Notes: generated from the sequence alone by a model not told the origin. A DNA stretch of 64,000 nucleotides from Paracoccus caeni (GCF_016629665.1 NZ_JAEPRQ010000012.1:1-64000); one strand, 5' to 3'. Shown: positions 17,368 through 26,298, counted from the stretch's first letter. Made by a program: numbers and translations.

Positions 17368-18369
17368 GTGAAATTCAAGGCTCTTCTGGCAATCGCCGCT
17401 GTCGTCGGCTCAGTCAGCCAAATTGCGTCCGCGCAAGAAATGTCGTTCTTCCGTATCGGAACCGGAGGCACAGCAGGGACCTATTATCCAATCGGCGGGC
17501 TGATCGCGAATGCGATCTCTAATCCTCCGGGGTCGCGCGCCTGCGATGACGGTGGCTCCTGCGGGGTGCCGGGCCTGGTCGCGACCGCCGTCGCATCGAA
17601 CGGATCAGTGGGGAACGTAAACGCTATCAAGGGCGGCGCAATGGAGGCTGGTTTCAGCCAATCTGACGTTGCCTATTGGGCGCAGACCGGGACCGGCCTC
17701 TGGGAAGATCAACCGGCTGTCGAAAACCTGCGGCTGATCGCCAATCTCTACCCTGAAAGCATCCATCTTGTCGCGCGTTCTGATGCAGGAATCGCGACGG
17801 TTGCCGATCTTGCGGGAAAGCGTGTTTCGCTGGACGAACCGGGATCTGGCACGCTGGTCGATGCCAAGATCATTCTTGAAGCTTACGGTCTGTCGGAAGA
17901 TGACGTGACCGCAGAATATCTGAAGCCCGATCAGGCCGCCGACCGGATGCGCGACGGGGCCATGGATGCTTTCTTCTTTGTTGGGGGCTATCCGGCAGGT
18001 GCCATCGCCGAGTTGGCGAGCCAGCATGATGTCGTGTTGGTGCCGATCTCTGGAGCAGAAGTGGATGCGCTGCGCGAAACCTACAACTTCTTCGCCACTG
18101 ACACAGTTCCCGCGGGCACTTATGACGGCCAGGACGAAGACGTGGATACCATCTCGGTCGGGGCGCAGCTCGTCACCAGCGCGGATCAGCCCGATGAGCT
18201 GATCTATGGCATTACTCAGGCACTCTATAACGAGAACACCCAAAAGCTGTTCGCCGCCGGGCATGCAAAGGGCAAACTCATCACGCTGGATAGCGCGACC
18301 CAAGGCGCGGGTATCCCGTTCCACCCGGGTGCCGAACGATTCTACCAGGAAGCTGGCAAGCTGGACTGA
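17368..18369 (+). CDS. TAXI-family TRAP transporter solute-binding protein
   Basis: 333 residues starting at GTG, with GGGAG eight bases upstream. A Sec signal peptide is clear (KALLAIAAVVGSVSQIASA, cleavage after ASA near residue 22). The mature protein opens with FFRIGTGGTAGTYYPIGGLIA, the hallmark of the TAXI subgroup, which usually binds glutamate or other dicarboxylates or amino acids in the periplasm. A cysteine pair near 58-65 (ACDDGGSCGVPG) may form a disulfide. It lies ~77 bases before the fused TRAP permease gene and is its binding partner. The substrate is not deducible. Confidence 0.93.
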   Translation: MKFKALLAIAAVVGSVSQIASAQEMSFFRIGTGGTAGTYYPIGGLIANAISNPPGSRACDDGGSCGVPGLVATAVASNGSVGNVNAIKGGAMEAGFSQSDVAYWAQTGTGLWEDQPAVENLRLIANLYPESIHLVARSDAGIATVADLAGKRVSLDEPGSGTLVDAKIILEAYGLSEDDVTAEYLKPDQAADRMRDGAMDAFFFVGGYPAGAIAELASQHDVVLVPISGAEVDALRETYNFFATDTVPAGTYDGQDEDVDTISVGAQLVTSADQPDELIYGITQALYNENTQKLFAAGHAKGKLITLDSATQGAGIPFHPGAERFYQEAGKLD

Positions 18370-18446
18370 ACCTCACGGCATCGAATGAGGGCGCGGCCAG
18401 CAATGGCCGTTTCCTATCCCGTTGAGTTGCCTTGAAGGAAGAGAGT

Positions 18447-20516
18447 ATGACCGAAGCTCCCCGCCAGCTTTCCGATGCAGAATTGCGCGCCTTGGAAGAG
18501 GAATACGATCCGGAAGCGCGCTTTCGGTCGGTCACGCGACCGGTCGCAATTCTAGCATCGGTGATCTTGTTTATTCTGTCCGTGTATCACTTCTACACGG
18601 CGGGCTTTGGCATTCCACGCGCGACAACGCATCGCGGTCTGCATATGGGCGTGTCACTGTTCGTCGTCTTCCTGACCTTCTCTTCTCTCGCCAGAAACCG
18701 GGATAAAACTGACGGCTTCGCCATTCTGGGCGTTCCCGTGCTGGACTGGGTGTTCGCCTTTGCAGGCGCGATCAGCGCCTTTTATGTGCCTTGGATCTAC
18801 GACCAATTGGCGTTTCGCGTTGGAAATCCGCTGCCCATTGACATCATCATGGGAACGATCCTGCTGGTGACCCTGCTGGAAGCGGTGCGGCGCTCTATGG
18901 GATGGCCGCTCCCCGTCATTGCGCTTCTGTTCATCGCCTATGCCTATTTCGGCAAATCCATGCCGGGCATTTTGGTTCATCCGGGCGCCGACTGGGCAAA
19001 CATTATCAACCACCTCTACCTGACCTCGCAGGGGATCTACGGCACCGCGCTTGGCGTCATTGCCACCTATGTGTTTCACTTCGTGCTGTTCGGGGTGATG
19101 GCGCAGAAGATCGGCCTTGGGCAGTTGTTCATCGACCTTGCTACTGCGCTGACAGGGCGCTTCGCCGGTGGACCGGCCAAAGTATCGGTCGTGTCATCGG
19201 CGATGCTAGGCACGATTTCTGGGTCATCGATTGCCAACACCGTCACGACCGGCGCGCTGACGATCCCGGCAATGATCAAGATCGGCTTCAAGCGCCATTT
19301 CGCCGCAGCAGTCGAAGCAGCGTCATCCACGGGCGGCCAGATCACCCCGCCAGTGATGGGCGCCGTGGCCTTCCTGATGGTCGAGTATCTGGGTATTCCG
19401 TTGCGAACGATCCTGATCGCCGCGATCGTGCCTGCCTTCATGCATTTCTTTGGTGTGTTGGTGCAGGTGCATCTTGAGGCGAAGCGCCTTGGCATTCGCG
19501 GATTGCGGGCCGAGGAACTGCCAAAGGCCGCCAAGGTGTTGCGCGAAGGCTGGTTGTCCGTCATCCCCCTGATCCTGCTGGTCTGGATGCTGATGTCCGG
19601 GCGCACCCCGTTCCTGTCGGCCTTCTCGGCCATTTCCGCCTGTATCGTGATCTATTTCATCCAACGGATCGTCGCCTCAGGCGTGATCGAAGGCATCAAG
19701 GAAAGCGTCGTCGGCGTGTTCGAGGGATTCGTTGCCGGTGCAAGGCAGTCGCTGGCGGTCACCGCCGCTGCGGCACTGGTCGGCGTTGTCATCGGCATCG
19801 TGACGCTGACCGGCGTGGGCTTCAAGATCGCCTTCATGGTGACCAGCGTGGCCCAGCAATGGGCGACATCCTTCCATGGTCTGCTGGCCATTCTGCCGTT
19901 CGAGCTTTTCAGTATTGAGACGCTAACCCTGCTGTTTACGCTTGTCATGACAGCGGTGGTCTGTGTGCTGATGGGTTGCGGCGTGCCGACAACAGCAAAC
20001 TATATCATCATGGTTGCCGTCGCAGCACCTGTGCTGGGCATGATGAACGTAGAGCCGTTGGTCGCGCACTTCTTCGTCTTTTATTTCGGAGTCCTGGCAG
20101 ACGTCACGCCGCCCGTTGCGCTTGCCGCCTATGCGGGGGCCGGGATTGCTGGCGCAAACGGCTTCAAGGCCGGAAACACCGCATTCCGGCTTTCGATGGG
20201 CAAGGCACTGGTCCCGTTCGTATTCGTGTTCTCACCCTCGCTGCTTCTGGTCACGCAATCCTTCACGGTTCCTGATTTCTTGCTCGCCTTCACCGGTGCC
20301 GTTCTCGGCATCATCGCGCTGTCTGCGGCGATCACGAATTGGCTTCTAGGGCCGCTGCTGAAGATCGAGCGCGTAATTCTTCCAATTGCTGCGCTGATGA
20401 TGATCGCGCCCGAACTGATCTCAACACTTCTCGGCGCGGCGATCTTGGGGGCTGTGATCTTGCGGCAATATTTTGTTGGTATGCGTATGGACGCGAATCG
20501 AGAAGCTTCGCGGTAG
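18447..20516 (+). CDS. TRAP transporter permease, fused small and large subunits
   Basis: 689 residues from the ATG at 18447, with AAGGAAGAG directly upstream; a TTG at 18432 is in frame but less likely. The first ~170 residues hold four to five membrane segments matching the 4TM subunit. The remainder has a dozen or more segments of the 12TM permease, with the conserved GTISGSSIANTVTTGALTIP and STGGQITPPVMGAVAF loops, repeated in reduced form near the C-terminus (VPTTANYIIM, VTPPVALAAYAGAGIAG). This fused architecture is standard for TAXI systems. It imports the ligand of the upstream binding protein, driven by a sodium or proton gradient. Confidence 0.92.
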   Translation: MTEAPRQLSDAELRALEEEYDPEARFRSVTRPVAILASVILFILSVYHFYTAGFGIPRATTHRGLHMGVSLFVVFLTFSSLARNRDKTDGFAILGVPVLDWVFAFAGAISAFYVPWIYDQLAFRVGNPLPIDIIMGTILLVTLLEAVRRSMGWPLPVIALLFIAYAYFGKSMPGILVHPGADWANIINHLYLTSQGIYGTALGVIATYVFHFVLFGVMAQKIGLGQLFIDLATALTGRFAGGPAKVSVVSSAMLGTISGSSIANTVTTGALTIPAMIKIGFKRHFAAAVEAASSTGGQITPPVMGAVAFLMVEYLGIPLRTILIAAIVPAFMHFFGVLVQVHLEAKRLGIRGLRAEELPKAAKVLREGWLSVIPLILLVWMLMSGRTPFLSAFSAISACIVIYFIQRIVASGVIEGIKESVVGVFEGFVAGARQSLAVTAAAALVGVVIGIVTLTGVGFKIAFMVTSVAQQWATSFHGLLAILPFELFSIETLTLLFTLVMTAVVCVLMGCGVPTTANYIIMVAVAAPVLGMMNVEPLVAHFFVFYFGVLADVTPPVALAAYAGAGIAGANGFKAGNTAFRLSMGKALVPFVFVFSPSLLLVTQSFTVPDFLLAFTGAVLGIIALSAAITNWLLGPLLKIERVILPIAALMMIAPELISTLLGAAILGAVILRQYFVGMRMDANREASR

Positions 20517-20796
20517 CTCAATATCACCTGCGGTTAAGAAACCTCTATAGGGCAGGGGGCCGTCCAAGTGCTCGATGCAGCTGATCTTTACAGAATGCGC
20601 ATTCTGTTAAGCGTTCGCTATGGCTTACGGCATCGCTTCCGGCCCATTGCGGTCGGTCGTCCCCCGATTGATGCTGCCATGCAGCTTCCCGAGAGCAGAC
20701 GTTCGTGCTTGGCGCAACGAAATCGGCAGGTCACAGTCTGCTATGCGGACCAAGCTGCCGTCCGATGCACTGCCGCATTTCTCGCCTGTGGTTGGC
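20517..20796. other. Intergenic region with an 18-base perfect palindrome
   Basis: ACAGAATGCGCATTCTGT at 20590-20607 is a perfect palindrome ~75 bases after the permease stop. Without a T tract it could be an end-of-transcript hairpin or a protein site. The following ~140 bases belong to the degenerate intergenic sequence type (GCCCATTGCGGTCGGTC at 20642-20658). No gene is called. Confidence 0.45.
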
Positions 20797-22002
20797 CTAC
20801 GACAACAGGGTCAGTACTACGCCTCCGAGTGCAGCCAGCTGCACAACCAGCCAAGGAGATGCTTTCCATGCCATCAGCGCGACGAAGCATGCCAAGGCGA
20901 GAGCGAAGTCTCGCATGTTGCCGATCGCACTGGTGAACACGGGCGAATAGAGCGCAGCGCCCAGGATGCCGACGACGGCGGCATTTGCCCCTTGCATGGC
21001 CGACTGCGCCTGCGGCCTGGCCCGAAACCCGTCCCAGAAGGGCAGGACCGCGATCAGCAACAGAAAGCCCGGCAGGAACAGGGCTACCAGGGCCAGTGTG
21101 GCACCAATGATGCCGTTCGGCTCAGGCCGAAGAACTGCACCAAGATAGGCCGCAAAGGTGAACAGCGGGCCGGGGACAGCCTGTGCCGCGCCATAGCCTG
21201 CAAGGAACTGATCAGGGGACACCCACCCCGGTGCCACGACCTCGGTCTGCAGCAGGGGCAGGACGACGTGTCCCCCACCAAAGACCAGCGATCCTGCACG
21301 GTAGAAGCTGTCCAACAGGGCCCATCCTTGCGAGAGTCCGGCCAGCAGGGGAAGGCCCAGCAGTAGGACGGCAAAGGCTGTCAACGCTATGCCGGCCTGG
21401 TTCCTAGTAACGGGCAGGGTGATGTGCCCTCCAACAGGGCTGGCCGATCCACGGTCCAGCAACAGACCCGCAACTGCGCCCATGACGATTGCGCCGATCA
21501 TACCGACCGCGCCCGGAAGGAAAGCCAGCAGGGCTATCGCAATCACGGCGATCACGGCGCGCTCTCGGTCGGGGCACAGGCTGCGTGCCATGCCCCAGAC
21601 CGCCTGTGCCACGATGGCAACGGCGACGATCTTCAGCCCGTGAAGCGCGCCTGTGCCGATCGGACCGGACACCGAGGCGGCAGTCAGGGCAAAGACCAGC
21701 AGGATCAGGGTCGATGGCAAGGTGAAGGCCACGAACGCCGCAAGTGCCCCCAACCATCCGGCGCGCATCATCCCAAGGGCAAAGCCAACCTGCGACGACG
21801 CGGGGCCGGGCATGAACTGACAAAGCGCTACAAGATCTGCGTAGGCCTGGTCAGATAGCCAGCGCCTGCGGGTCACAAGCTCCTCGCGGAAATATCCCAG
21901 ATGAGCAATCGGCCCGCCAAAGGACGTCAGGCCCAGCTTGAAAAAGGCACCGAACACCTCGGCTGGCGTGCCTGCATTGGAAGTATTGTCAGGTCGGTTC
22001 AT
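20797..22002 (-). CDS. chrA: Chromate efflux transporter ChrA
   Basis: 401 residues from the ATG at 22002. The two-fold repeated CHR architecture is present: an N-terminal half with FFKLGLTSFGGPIAHLGYFREELV and CQFMPGPASSQVGFALG, and a C-terminal half with LVFGGGHVVLPLLQTEVV and GYGAAQAVPGPLFTFAAYLGA. About ten to twelve membrane segments are seen. Such proteins extrude chromate from the cytoplasm. The start codon overlaps the stop of a truncated PadR-like reading frame (TGATG), which suggests that chrA was once coupled to that regulator and is now transcribed at the end of the arsenic operon. Confidence 0.92.
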   Translation of the reverse strand: MNRPDNTSNAGTPAEVFGAFFKLGLTSFGGPIAHLGYFREELVTRRRWLSDQAYADLVALCQFMPGPASSQVGFALGMMRAGWLGALAAFVAFTLPSTLILLVFALTAASVSGPIGTGALHGLKIVAVAIVAQAVWGMARSLCPDRERAVIAVIAIALLAFLPGAVGMIGAIVMGAVAGLLLDRGSASPVGGHITLPVTRNQAGIALTAFAVLLLGLPLLAGLSQGWALLDSFYRAGSLVFGGGHVVLPLLQTEVVAPGWVSPDQFLAGYGAAQAVPGPLFTFAAYLGAVLRPEPNGIIGATLALVALFLPGFLLLIAVLPFWDGFRARPQAQSAMQGANAAVVGILGAALYSPVFTSAIGNMRDFALALACFVALMAWKASPWLVVQLAALGGVVLTLLS

Positions 22003-22163
22003 CACGAGTTCGGCTCGCCTTTCAGTTTCTTCAAGCGGACGCGCGCAACCTCAAGTCCTTCGCGCCCTTTCTCGGTGATCGTGTGGAATTTGCGGGACGT
22101 TCGACCTTCGCGTTTGGTGGGCGCTGGTCGCCTACTCTCCGAGAGACGATCATCACGCTGGTT
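22002..22163 (-). pseudogene. Truncated PadR-like regulator, C-terminal fragment
   Basis: Upstream of chrA and in frame up to the overlap, the sequence encodes ...RRPAPTKREGRTSRKF, then HTITEKGREGLEVARVRLKK and LKGEPNS followed by a stop. The 'RK.(Y/F)..IT..G...L..AR..L' pattern is the winged-helix end and C-terminal helix of PadR regulators, known partners of chrA in Proteobacteria. An in-frame TGA at 22164-22166 precedes it and the arsH stop lies at 22169-22171, so the entire DNA-binding N-terminus is gone. I read this as the junction where an ars operon became joined to a chromate locus. Confidence 0.65.
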
Positions 22164-22168
22164 TCATT

Positions 22169-22876
22169 TTATGTTGCTGCTCTCAAACTGACCCGATTTT
22201 CAAGCGCTTCTGCGGCCTCCTTGCGCTCACTATAGCGGTCGGTCAGCACCTCTGTCAGATCGCGGGTCAGCAGGGTGAACTTCACCAGCTCCTCCATCAC
22301 GTCAACGATGCGGTCGTAATAGCTCGACTGCCGCATCCGCCCGGTCTCGTCGAATTCCTGATACGCCTTGGCGACAGAGGACTGGTTCGGGATCGTCAGC
22401 ATCCTCATCCAGCGGCCTAGGACGCGCATCTGATTCACCGCGTTGAAGCTCTGCGAACCGCCCGAAACCTGCATTACGGCCAGAGTGCGGCCCTGCGTCG
22501 GTCGGATCGCGCCCAAGGTGAGCGGGATCCAGTCGATCTGTGCTTTCATCACGCCAGTCATTGCTCCATGGCGCTCCGGGCTGGTCCAGACCTGGCCCTC
22601 GGACCAGAGGCAGAGGTCGCGCAATTCCTGCACCTTGGGATGATCGGTCCCGGCATCATCGGGCAGCGGCAGGCCATGCGCGTGGAAAACTTGTGTCTCG
22701 CAGCCGAAATGCCGAAGCAGGCGTTCGGCTTCAAGTGTGGCGAAGCGACTATAGGAGTGTTCTCGCAAAGAGCCGTAAAGAAGAAGGATGCGGGGGGGAT
22801 GACTCGTGCGCTGAACGGCCGGAAGCTCGGGTAGTCGGACGGCATTTGGCGAGAGGTTCGGGAGGTCGGGGATCAT
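22169..22876 (-). CDS. arsH: ArsH, NADPH-dependent FMN reductase
   Basis: 235 residues with the flavodoxin-like core typical of ArsH: RILLLYGSLREHSYSRFATLEAERLL near the N-terminus (phosphate-binding GSLRE.SYS) and WSEGQVWTSPERHGAMTGVMKAQIDWIPL in the middle. ArsH oxidises trivalent methyl- and organoarsenicals to less toxic pentavalent forms and also reduces quinones or azo dyes, using FMN and NADPH. The start overlaps the stop of acr3 by ATGA, placing it in the arsenic operon as the fourth gene. Confidence 0.93.
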   Translation of the reverse strand: MIPDLPNLSPNAVRLPELPAVQRTSHPPRILLLYGSLREHSYSRFATLEAERLLRHFGCETQVFHAHGLPLPDDAGTDHPKVQELRDLCLWSEGQVWTSPERHGAMTGVMKAQIDWIPLTLGAIRPTQGRTLAVMQVSGGSQSFNAVNQMRVLGRWMRMLTIPNQSSVAKAYQEFDETGRMRQSSYYDRIVDVMEELVKFTLLTRDLTEVLTDRYSERKEAAEALENRVSLRAAT

Positions 22877-23949
22877 GCGCGGGCCTCTTTCAGCACGGCA
22901 TCTTCGGGAAACCAGCGAGCACCCAATCGAAGCGCGACGTTTACCAGCAGGATCAGCACCGGAACCTCGACCAGTGGGCCGATGACGGCGGCGAAAGCCA
23001 CCGGCGAGGCCAAACCATAGGCAGCGATGGCGACAGCGATAGCCAACTCGAAATTGTTGCCCGCTGCCGTAAAGGCAATGGCGGTGGTGCGCGGGTAATC
23101 GCGGGCAATCATGCGGCCCATGGCGAAGCTGACCAGGAACTGAATGGCGAAATACAGCACTAGCGGGATGGCGATCCGCATCGCATCAAGCGGCAGGCGC
23201 ACTACGTCACCGCCCTTCAGGCTGAACATCGCGACGATGGTGAACAGCAGTGCGAGCAGCGTGATAGGGCTGATCTTGGGTAGAAACACGTCCCGATACC
23301 ACGCCTCGCCCTTGCGCTTGGTCAACAGGCGTCGCGTCAGGTAGCCAGCAGCGAAGGGAATGCCCAGATAAATCAGGACCGCCTCGGTCACAGTCCAGAA
23401 ACCTACGTCGATAACGCTGCCTTCAAGCCCGAACAGAGGCGGCAGAATCGTCAGGAACAGCCAAGCATAGGTCGAGAAGAACAGGATCTGGAAGATCGAA
23501 TTGAACGCCACCAGCCCCGCGACATACTGGTTATCACCACGGGCAAGCTGGTTCCAGACCAGCACCATGGCGATGCAGCGGGCAAGGCCGATCAGGATCA
23601 GGCCGGTCATGTATTCCGGTTGGTCACGCAAGAAGATCACTGCCAACACGAACATCAGCACCGGCCCAATCAGCCAGTTTTGCACCAGCGATAGCACCAG
23701 CACGCGCTTGTCGGCAAAGACCTGATTCAGTTCCTCGTAGCGCACCTTTGCCAGCGGTGGATACATCATCAGGATCAGTCCGATGGCGATGGGAATGTTG
23801 GTCGAACCGACCGCCATAGCGTTCAGCGCATCCGGCAGGTCGATAAAAACCGTGCCCAGCAGGATGCCGAGTGCCATGGCTGCAAAAATCCAAAGCGTCA
23901 GGTAGCGGTCGAGAAAGGAAAGACGGCGAACCGATCTGTCAAATGTCAT
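22873..23949 (-). CDS. acr3: Acr3-type arsenite efflux permease
   Basis: 358 residues from the ATG at 23949 (GGAG eight bases upstream); the longer frame would run into arsC. Ten hydrophobic segments are visible with the Acr3 signatures ALNAMAVGSTNIPIAIGLIL, MMYPPLAKVRY and LIGLARCIAMVLVWNQLARGD, the last carrying the conserved cysteine of TM4. It exports arsenite (and perhaps antimonite) from the cytoplasm using the proton gradient. Gene order arsR-arsC-acr3-arsH is a classical layout. Confidence 0.94.
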   Translation of the reverse strand: MTFDRSVRRLSFLDRYLTLWIFAAMALGILLGTVFIDLPDALNAMAVGSTNIPIAIGLILMMYPPLAKVRYEELNQVFADKRVLVLSLVQNWLIGPVLMFVLAVIFLRDQPEYMTGLILIGLARCIAMVLVWNQLARGDNQYVAGLVAFNSIFQILFFSTYAWLFLTILPPLFGLEGSVIDVGFWTVTEAVLIYLGIPFAAGYLTRRLLTKRKGEAWYRDVFLPKISPITLLALLFTIVAMFSLKGGDVVRLPLDAMRIAIPLVLYFAIQFLVSFAMGRMIARDYPRTTAIAFTAAGNNFELAIAVAIAAYGLASPVAFAAVIGPLVEVPVLILLVNVALRLGARWFPEDAVLKEARA

Positions 23950-23965
23950 TGGTGTCGCTCCCGGT

Positions 23966-24919
23966 TCAGGCTGTGTGCGTGCGGTTGCCTTGGGCATCCA
24001 CGACCTGCTCGCCGTCCTCTTTGCGGAAGGCTGCCCGCTGTGGCGGCAGCAGGTCCAGCACCTGTTCAGAGGGACGGCACAGCCGCACACCTCTTGGGCT
24101 GATCACGATGGGCCGGTTGATCAGGATCGGATGTGCCATCATCGCTTCGATCAGCGCCGCGTCTGTCAGGTTCGGATTGTCCAAACCAAGATCGCCATAG
24201 GGGGTGCCATTTTCGCGCAGGAGGTTGCGCGGGCCGATCCCCATTCGGGCGATCAGTCTCTCAAGCATAGCGCGCGAGGGAGGCGTCTTCAGATACTCGA
24301 TCACGTGCGGCTCGATCCCGGCATTGCGGATCATCGCCAGCGTGTTGCGCGAGGTGCCGCATTCCGGGTTGTGGTAGATGATAACATCCAAGCTGTCCGC
24401 TGCCCCGGTCGTGCCTTCGGTCTGCCCGATCTCGTGCAGCTTCGAGGCGAGACTTGCGCGATCCAGCGTGCTGATCGGCAGCGCGGCAAAGGCCCGGATG
24501 CGCGCCTTCATGTAGCGCAGCGTGTCGATGAAGGCCATGTCACGTTGAAGATCGCTGCCCGTTTCGGCTGCCGGATCGGCAACGCCCCAATGAGCCGTCA
24601 TGGGCTTGCCCGGCCAATAGGGACAGGTTTCGCCAGCGGCATTGTCGCAGACGGTAAACACGAAATCCATCATCGGAGCATCGGCGCCGGAAAACTCATC
24701 CCAGCTTTTCGAGCGCAACCCTTCAGTGGAGTAATGATAACTTTGCAGGATCTTCAGCGTCCGCGGGTGGATCTCTGCCTTAGGCTGGCTTCCAGCCGAG
24801 AAGGCGCGAAACCGCTCGCCACCTTCCTTGCGCAGCACGCTTTCGGCAATGATGGAGCGGGCGGAGTTTCCAGTGCAGAGAAATAGCACGTTGAACACGC
24901 GCGGTGATGCGTCAGCCAT
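23966..24919 (-). CDS. arsC: Dual-domain arsenate reductase (LMW-PTP type plus glutaredoxin type)
   Basis: 317 residues from the ATG at 24919, with AAAGGA upstream and overlapping the arsR stop. Residues ~10-165 form a low-molecular-weight phosphatase-like arsenate reductase, with the catalytic P-loop FLCTGNSARS (Cys-X5-Arg) near the N-terminus. Residues ~185-295 form a second, unrelated ArsC of the glutaredoxin-dependent kind: IIYHNPECGTSRNTLAMIR with its catalytic cysteine, then the arginine-containing LRENGTPYGDLG and HPILINRPIVISPRGVRLCRP. Both halves keep their key residues, so the protein may reduce arsenate by two chemistries (thioredoxin- and glutathione-coupled). Acr3 downstream exports the arsenite made. 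Confidence 0.9.
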   Translation of the reverse strand: MADASPRVFNVLFLCTGNSARSIIAESVLRKEGGERFRAFSAGSQPKAEIHPRTLKILQSYHYSTEGLRSKSWDEFSGADAPMMDFVFTVCDNAAGETCPYWPGKPMTAHWGVADPAAETGSDLQRDMAFIDTLRYMKARIRAFAALPISTLDRASLASKLHEIGQTEGTTGAADSLDVIIYHNPECGTSRNTLAMIRNAGIEPHVIEYLKTPPSRAMLERLIARMGIGPRNLLRENGTPYGDLGLDNPNLTDAALIEAMMAHPILINRPIVISPRGVRLCRPSEQVLDLLPPQRAAFRKEDGEQVVDAQGNRTHTA

Positions 24920-25274
24920 GAAGGGTATCCTTTCGCGATTCACAGGAACAGGACAGGGCAGCCGCGACCGGCGCGCAGATTTCCGGGTGGCCGTCGCAGC
25001 AGTCGCGCATGAGGAATTCGATCAACCCGGTCAGCGCCGCAAAGACCGCGCTGTAAATGATGAAACGCCCTTCGCGTTTTGACCGGATCAGCCCGGCATG
25101 TTCGAGATGAGTGAGGTGAAACGACAGCCGCGAGGTGCTGGCATCACCCAGAGCTTCACCGATTGCTCCGGCCGCCATTCCTTCCGGCCCAGCCCTGACC
25201 AGAAGCCGGATGATGCGTAACCGAGTTTCCTGTGACAGTGCCGCGAAACCAGCAAGGGCGTGGTGTTCTTCCAT
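24912..25274 (-). CDS. arsR: ArsR-family arsenite-responsive repressor
   Basis: 120 residues of winged-helix fold: ALSQETRLRIIRLLVRAGPEGMAAGAIGEALG, the recognition region STSRLSFHLTHLEHAGLIRSKREGR, and FIIYSAVFAAL. Unlike the E. coli type, the inducer cysteines probably sit at the C-terminus (MRDCCDGHPEICAP, CSCESRK), as in several proteobacterial ArsR variants that place As(III) sites there. It is the first gene of the operon and should repress it until As(III) binds. Confidence 0.93.
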   Translation of the reverse strand: MEEHHALAGFAALSQETRLRIIRLLVRAGPEGMAAGAIGEALGDASTSRLSFHLTHLEHAGLIRSKREGRFIIYSAVFAALTGLIEFLMRDCCDGHPEICAPVAAALSCSCESRKDTLHG

Positions 25275-25553
25275 AGAATCAATTCCTCAATAGATATTGA
25301 TCTATATGCCTCAGAAGCATGAGCTATGCAAGCAGGCCAAACCTTGCGTTGCCTTGTGGGCCAGATATCCGACGGAAAGCCAGAAATATCTGACAGACGA
25401 CACTGCTGTCAGATTCCAGAGCTTCTTGATTCACGGGTCGTGGATTTGCTGTGCCTGCCGGGCAAGACCGTCAGGCACTTCCACCCCAATCGTCAAGCAA
25501 AGCTGGCCCACTGCCGAAGGTACGGCGTCTGCTGTGCGGGACAAAGTTGCCGA
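25275..25553. other. Region upstream of the ars operon
   Basis: Apart from the ArsR operator and promoter at its left edge, this ~280-base stretch has no recognisable gene. The part from ~25320 to 25550 is again degenerate GC-rich sequence. A 120-codon plus-strand frame across it shows no domain. Confidence 0.4.
25287..25300. promoter_or_regulatory. Probable ArsR operator
   Basis: TCAATA-GA-TATTGA is a perfect 6-base inverted repeat centred 20 bases upstream of the arsR start, within a wider AT-rich frame that also repeats ATCAAT...ATTGAT (25278-25301). Dyads of this ATCAA/TTGAT kind are typical ArsR sites. The symmetry is seen; the binding is inferred. Confidence 0.55.
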
Positions 25554-26298
25554 TCACCAGACGAGTTTAATGCCCGACATGAACAACAGTATCGCCAATA
25601 TCCCGCGCAACCAGCGGTCAGAGAGATAGCGGCTCCCAATATAGGCACCGATGGTGCCGCCGACCGCGACAGCAACCAGCCACGCGGGGAGTGATGACGG
25701 GATGTGATCCCAAGCGGCATAGGCCCCAATCAGCGCCGCGAAGGAATTCATAAGATTGTAGACCGCCGTGGTGGCAGCAGTCTGCCGAGCCGTACCCCAG
25801 TGCATCGTGAGGATAATAGGTGCGAGAAACACTCCGCCCCCGGTCCCTGTTGTGCCTGAAACGAACCCGATGACAGCCCCAGTAGCCAAGGCTGCCGTGA
25901 AAGGAGGCGTGACAGGTGGATCCGCCCCCGTTCGTTTGCCCGAAAGTGCTGTGCGGGCCTTCTGAAACGCCGAAAGGATCAGAACTACCCCGACAAGCAG
26001 GAAATAGACGCGCTCGGGCAAGTGAAATGCGCCACCCAGCATCGAAAATGGAAAGCCCAGAATGGCAAAGGGCCAGACATTTCGCCACGATAACCTCCCC
26101 GCCCTCAGAAACAGGGCGGTGCCGATGGCTGCAACCAGAAGATTCAGGGAAAGTGCGGTCGTTTTCATGGCCAAGCGGACTAAAACCCACCAACCCCATG
26201 ATGGCGATGTAACCCGATGCCCCGGCCTGCCCGACCGCTGCGTAGACAATGGCGATGAGCAGAAATGCTATCGAGAGCAGAAGCGTTTGGCTGTCCAA
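25554..26298 (-). pseudogene. TSUP (TauE/SafE) permease gene with a frameshift
   Basis: The N-terminal membrane segments (LLLSIAFLLIAIVYAAVGQ then GASGYIAIMGLVGFSPL) are in one frame, and the continuation (MKTTALSLNLLVAAIGTALF through VSGTTGTGGGVFLAPIILT to the C-terminus) is in another. The join lies near 26169-26176. Deleting one G from CTTGGCC restores the expected GFSPLAMKTTALSLN junction. The start is probably the TTG at 26298. The family exports sulfite, sulfoacetate or related anions. The break is a one-base change and could be a real mutation or a sequence error, so the gene may be intact in life. Confidence 0.75.
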
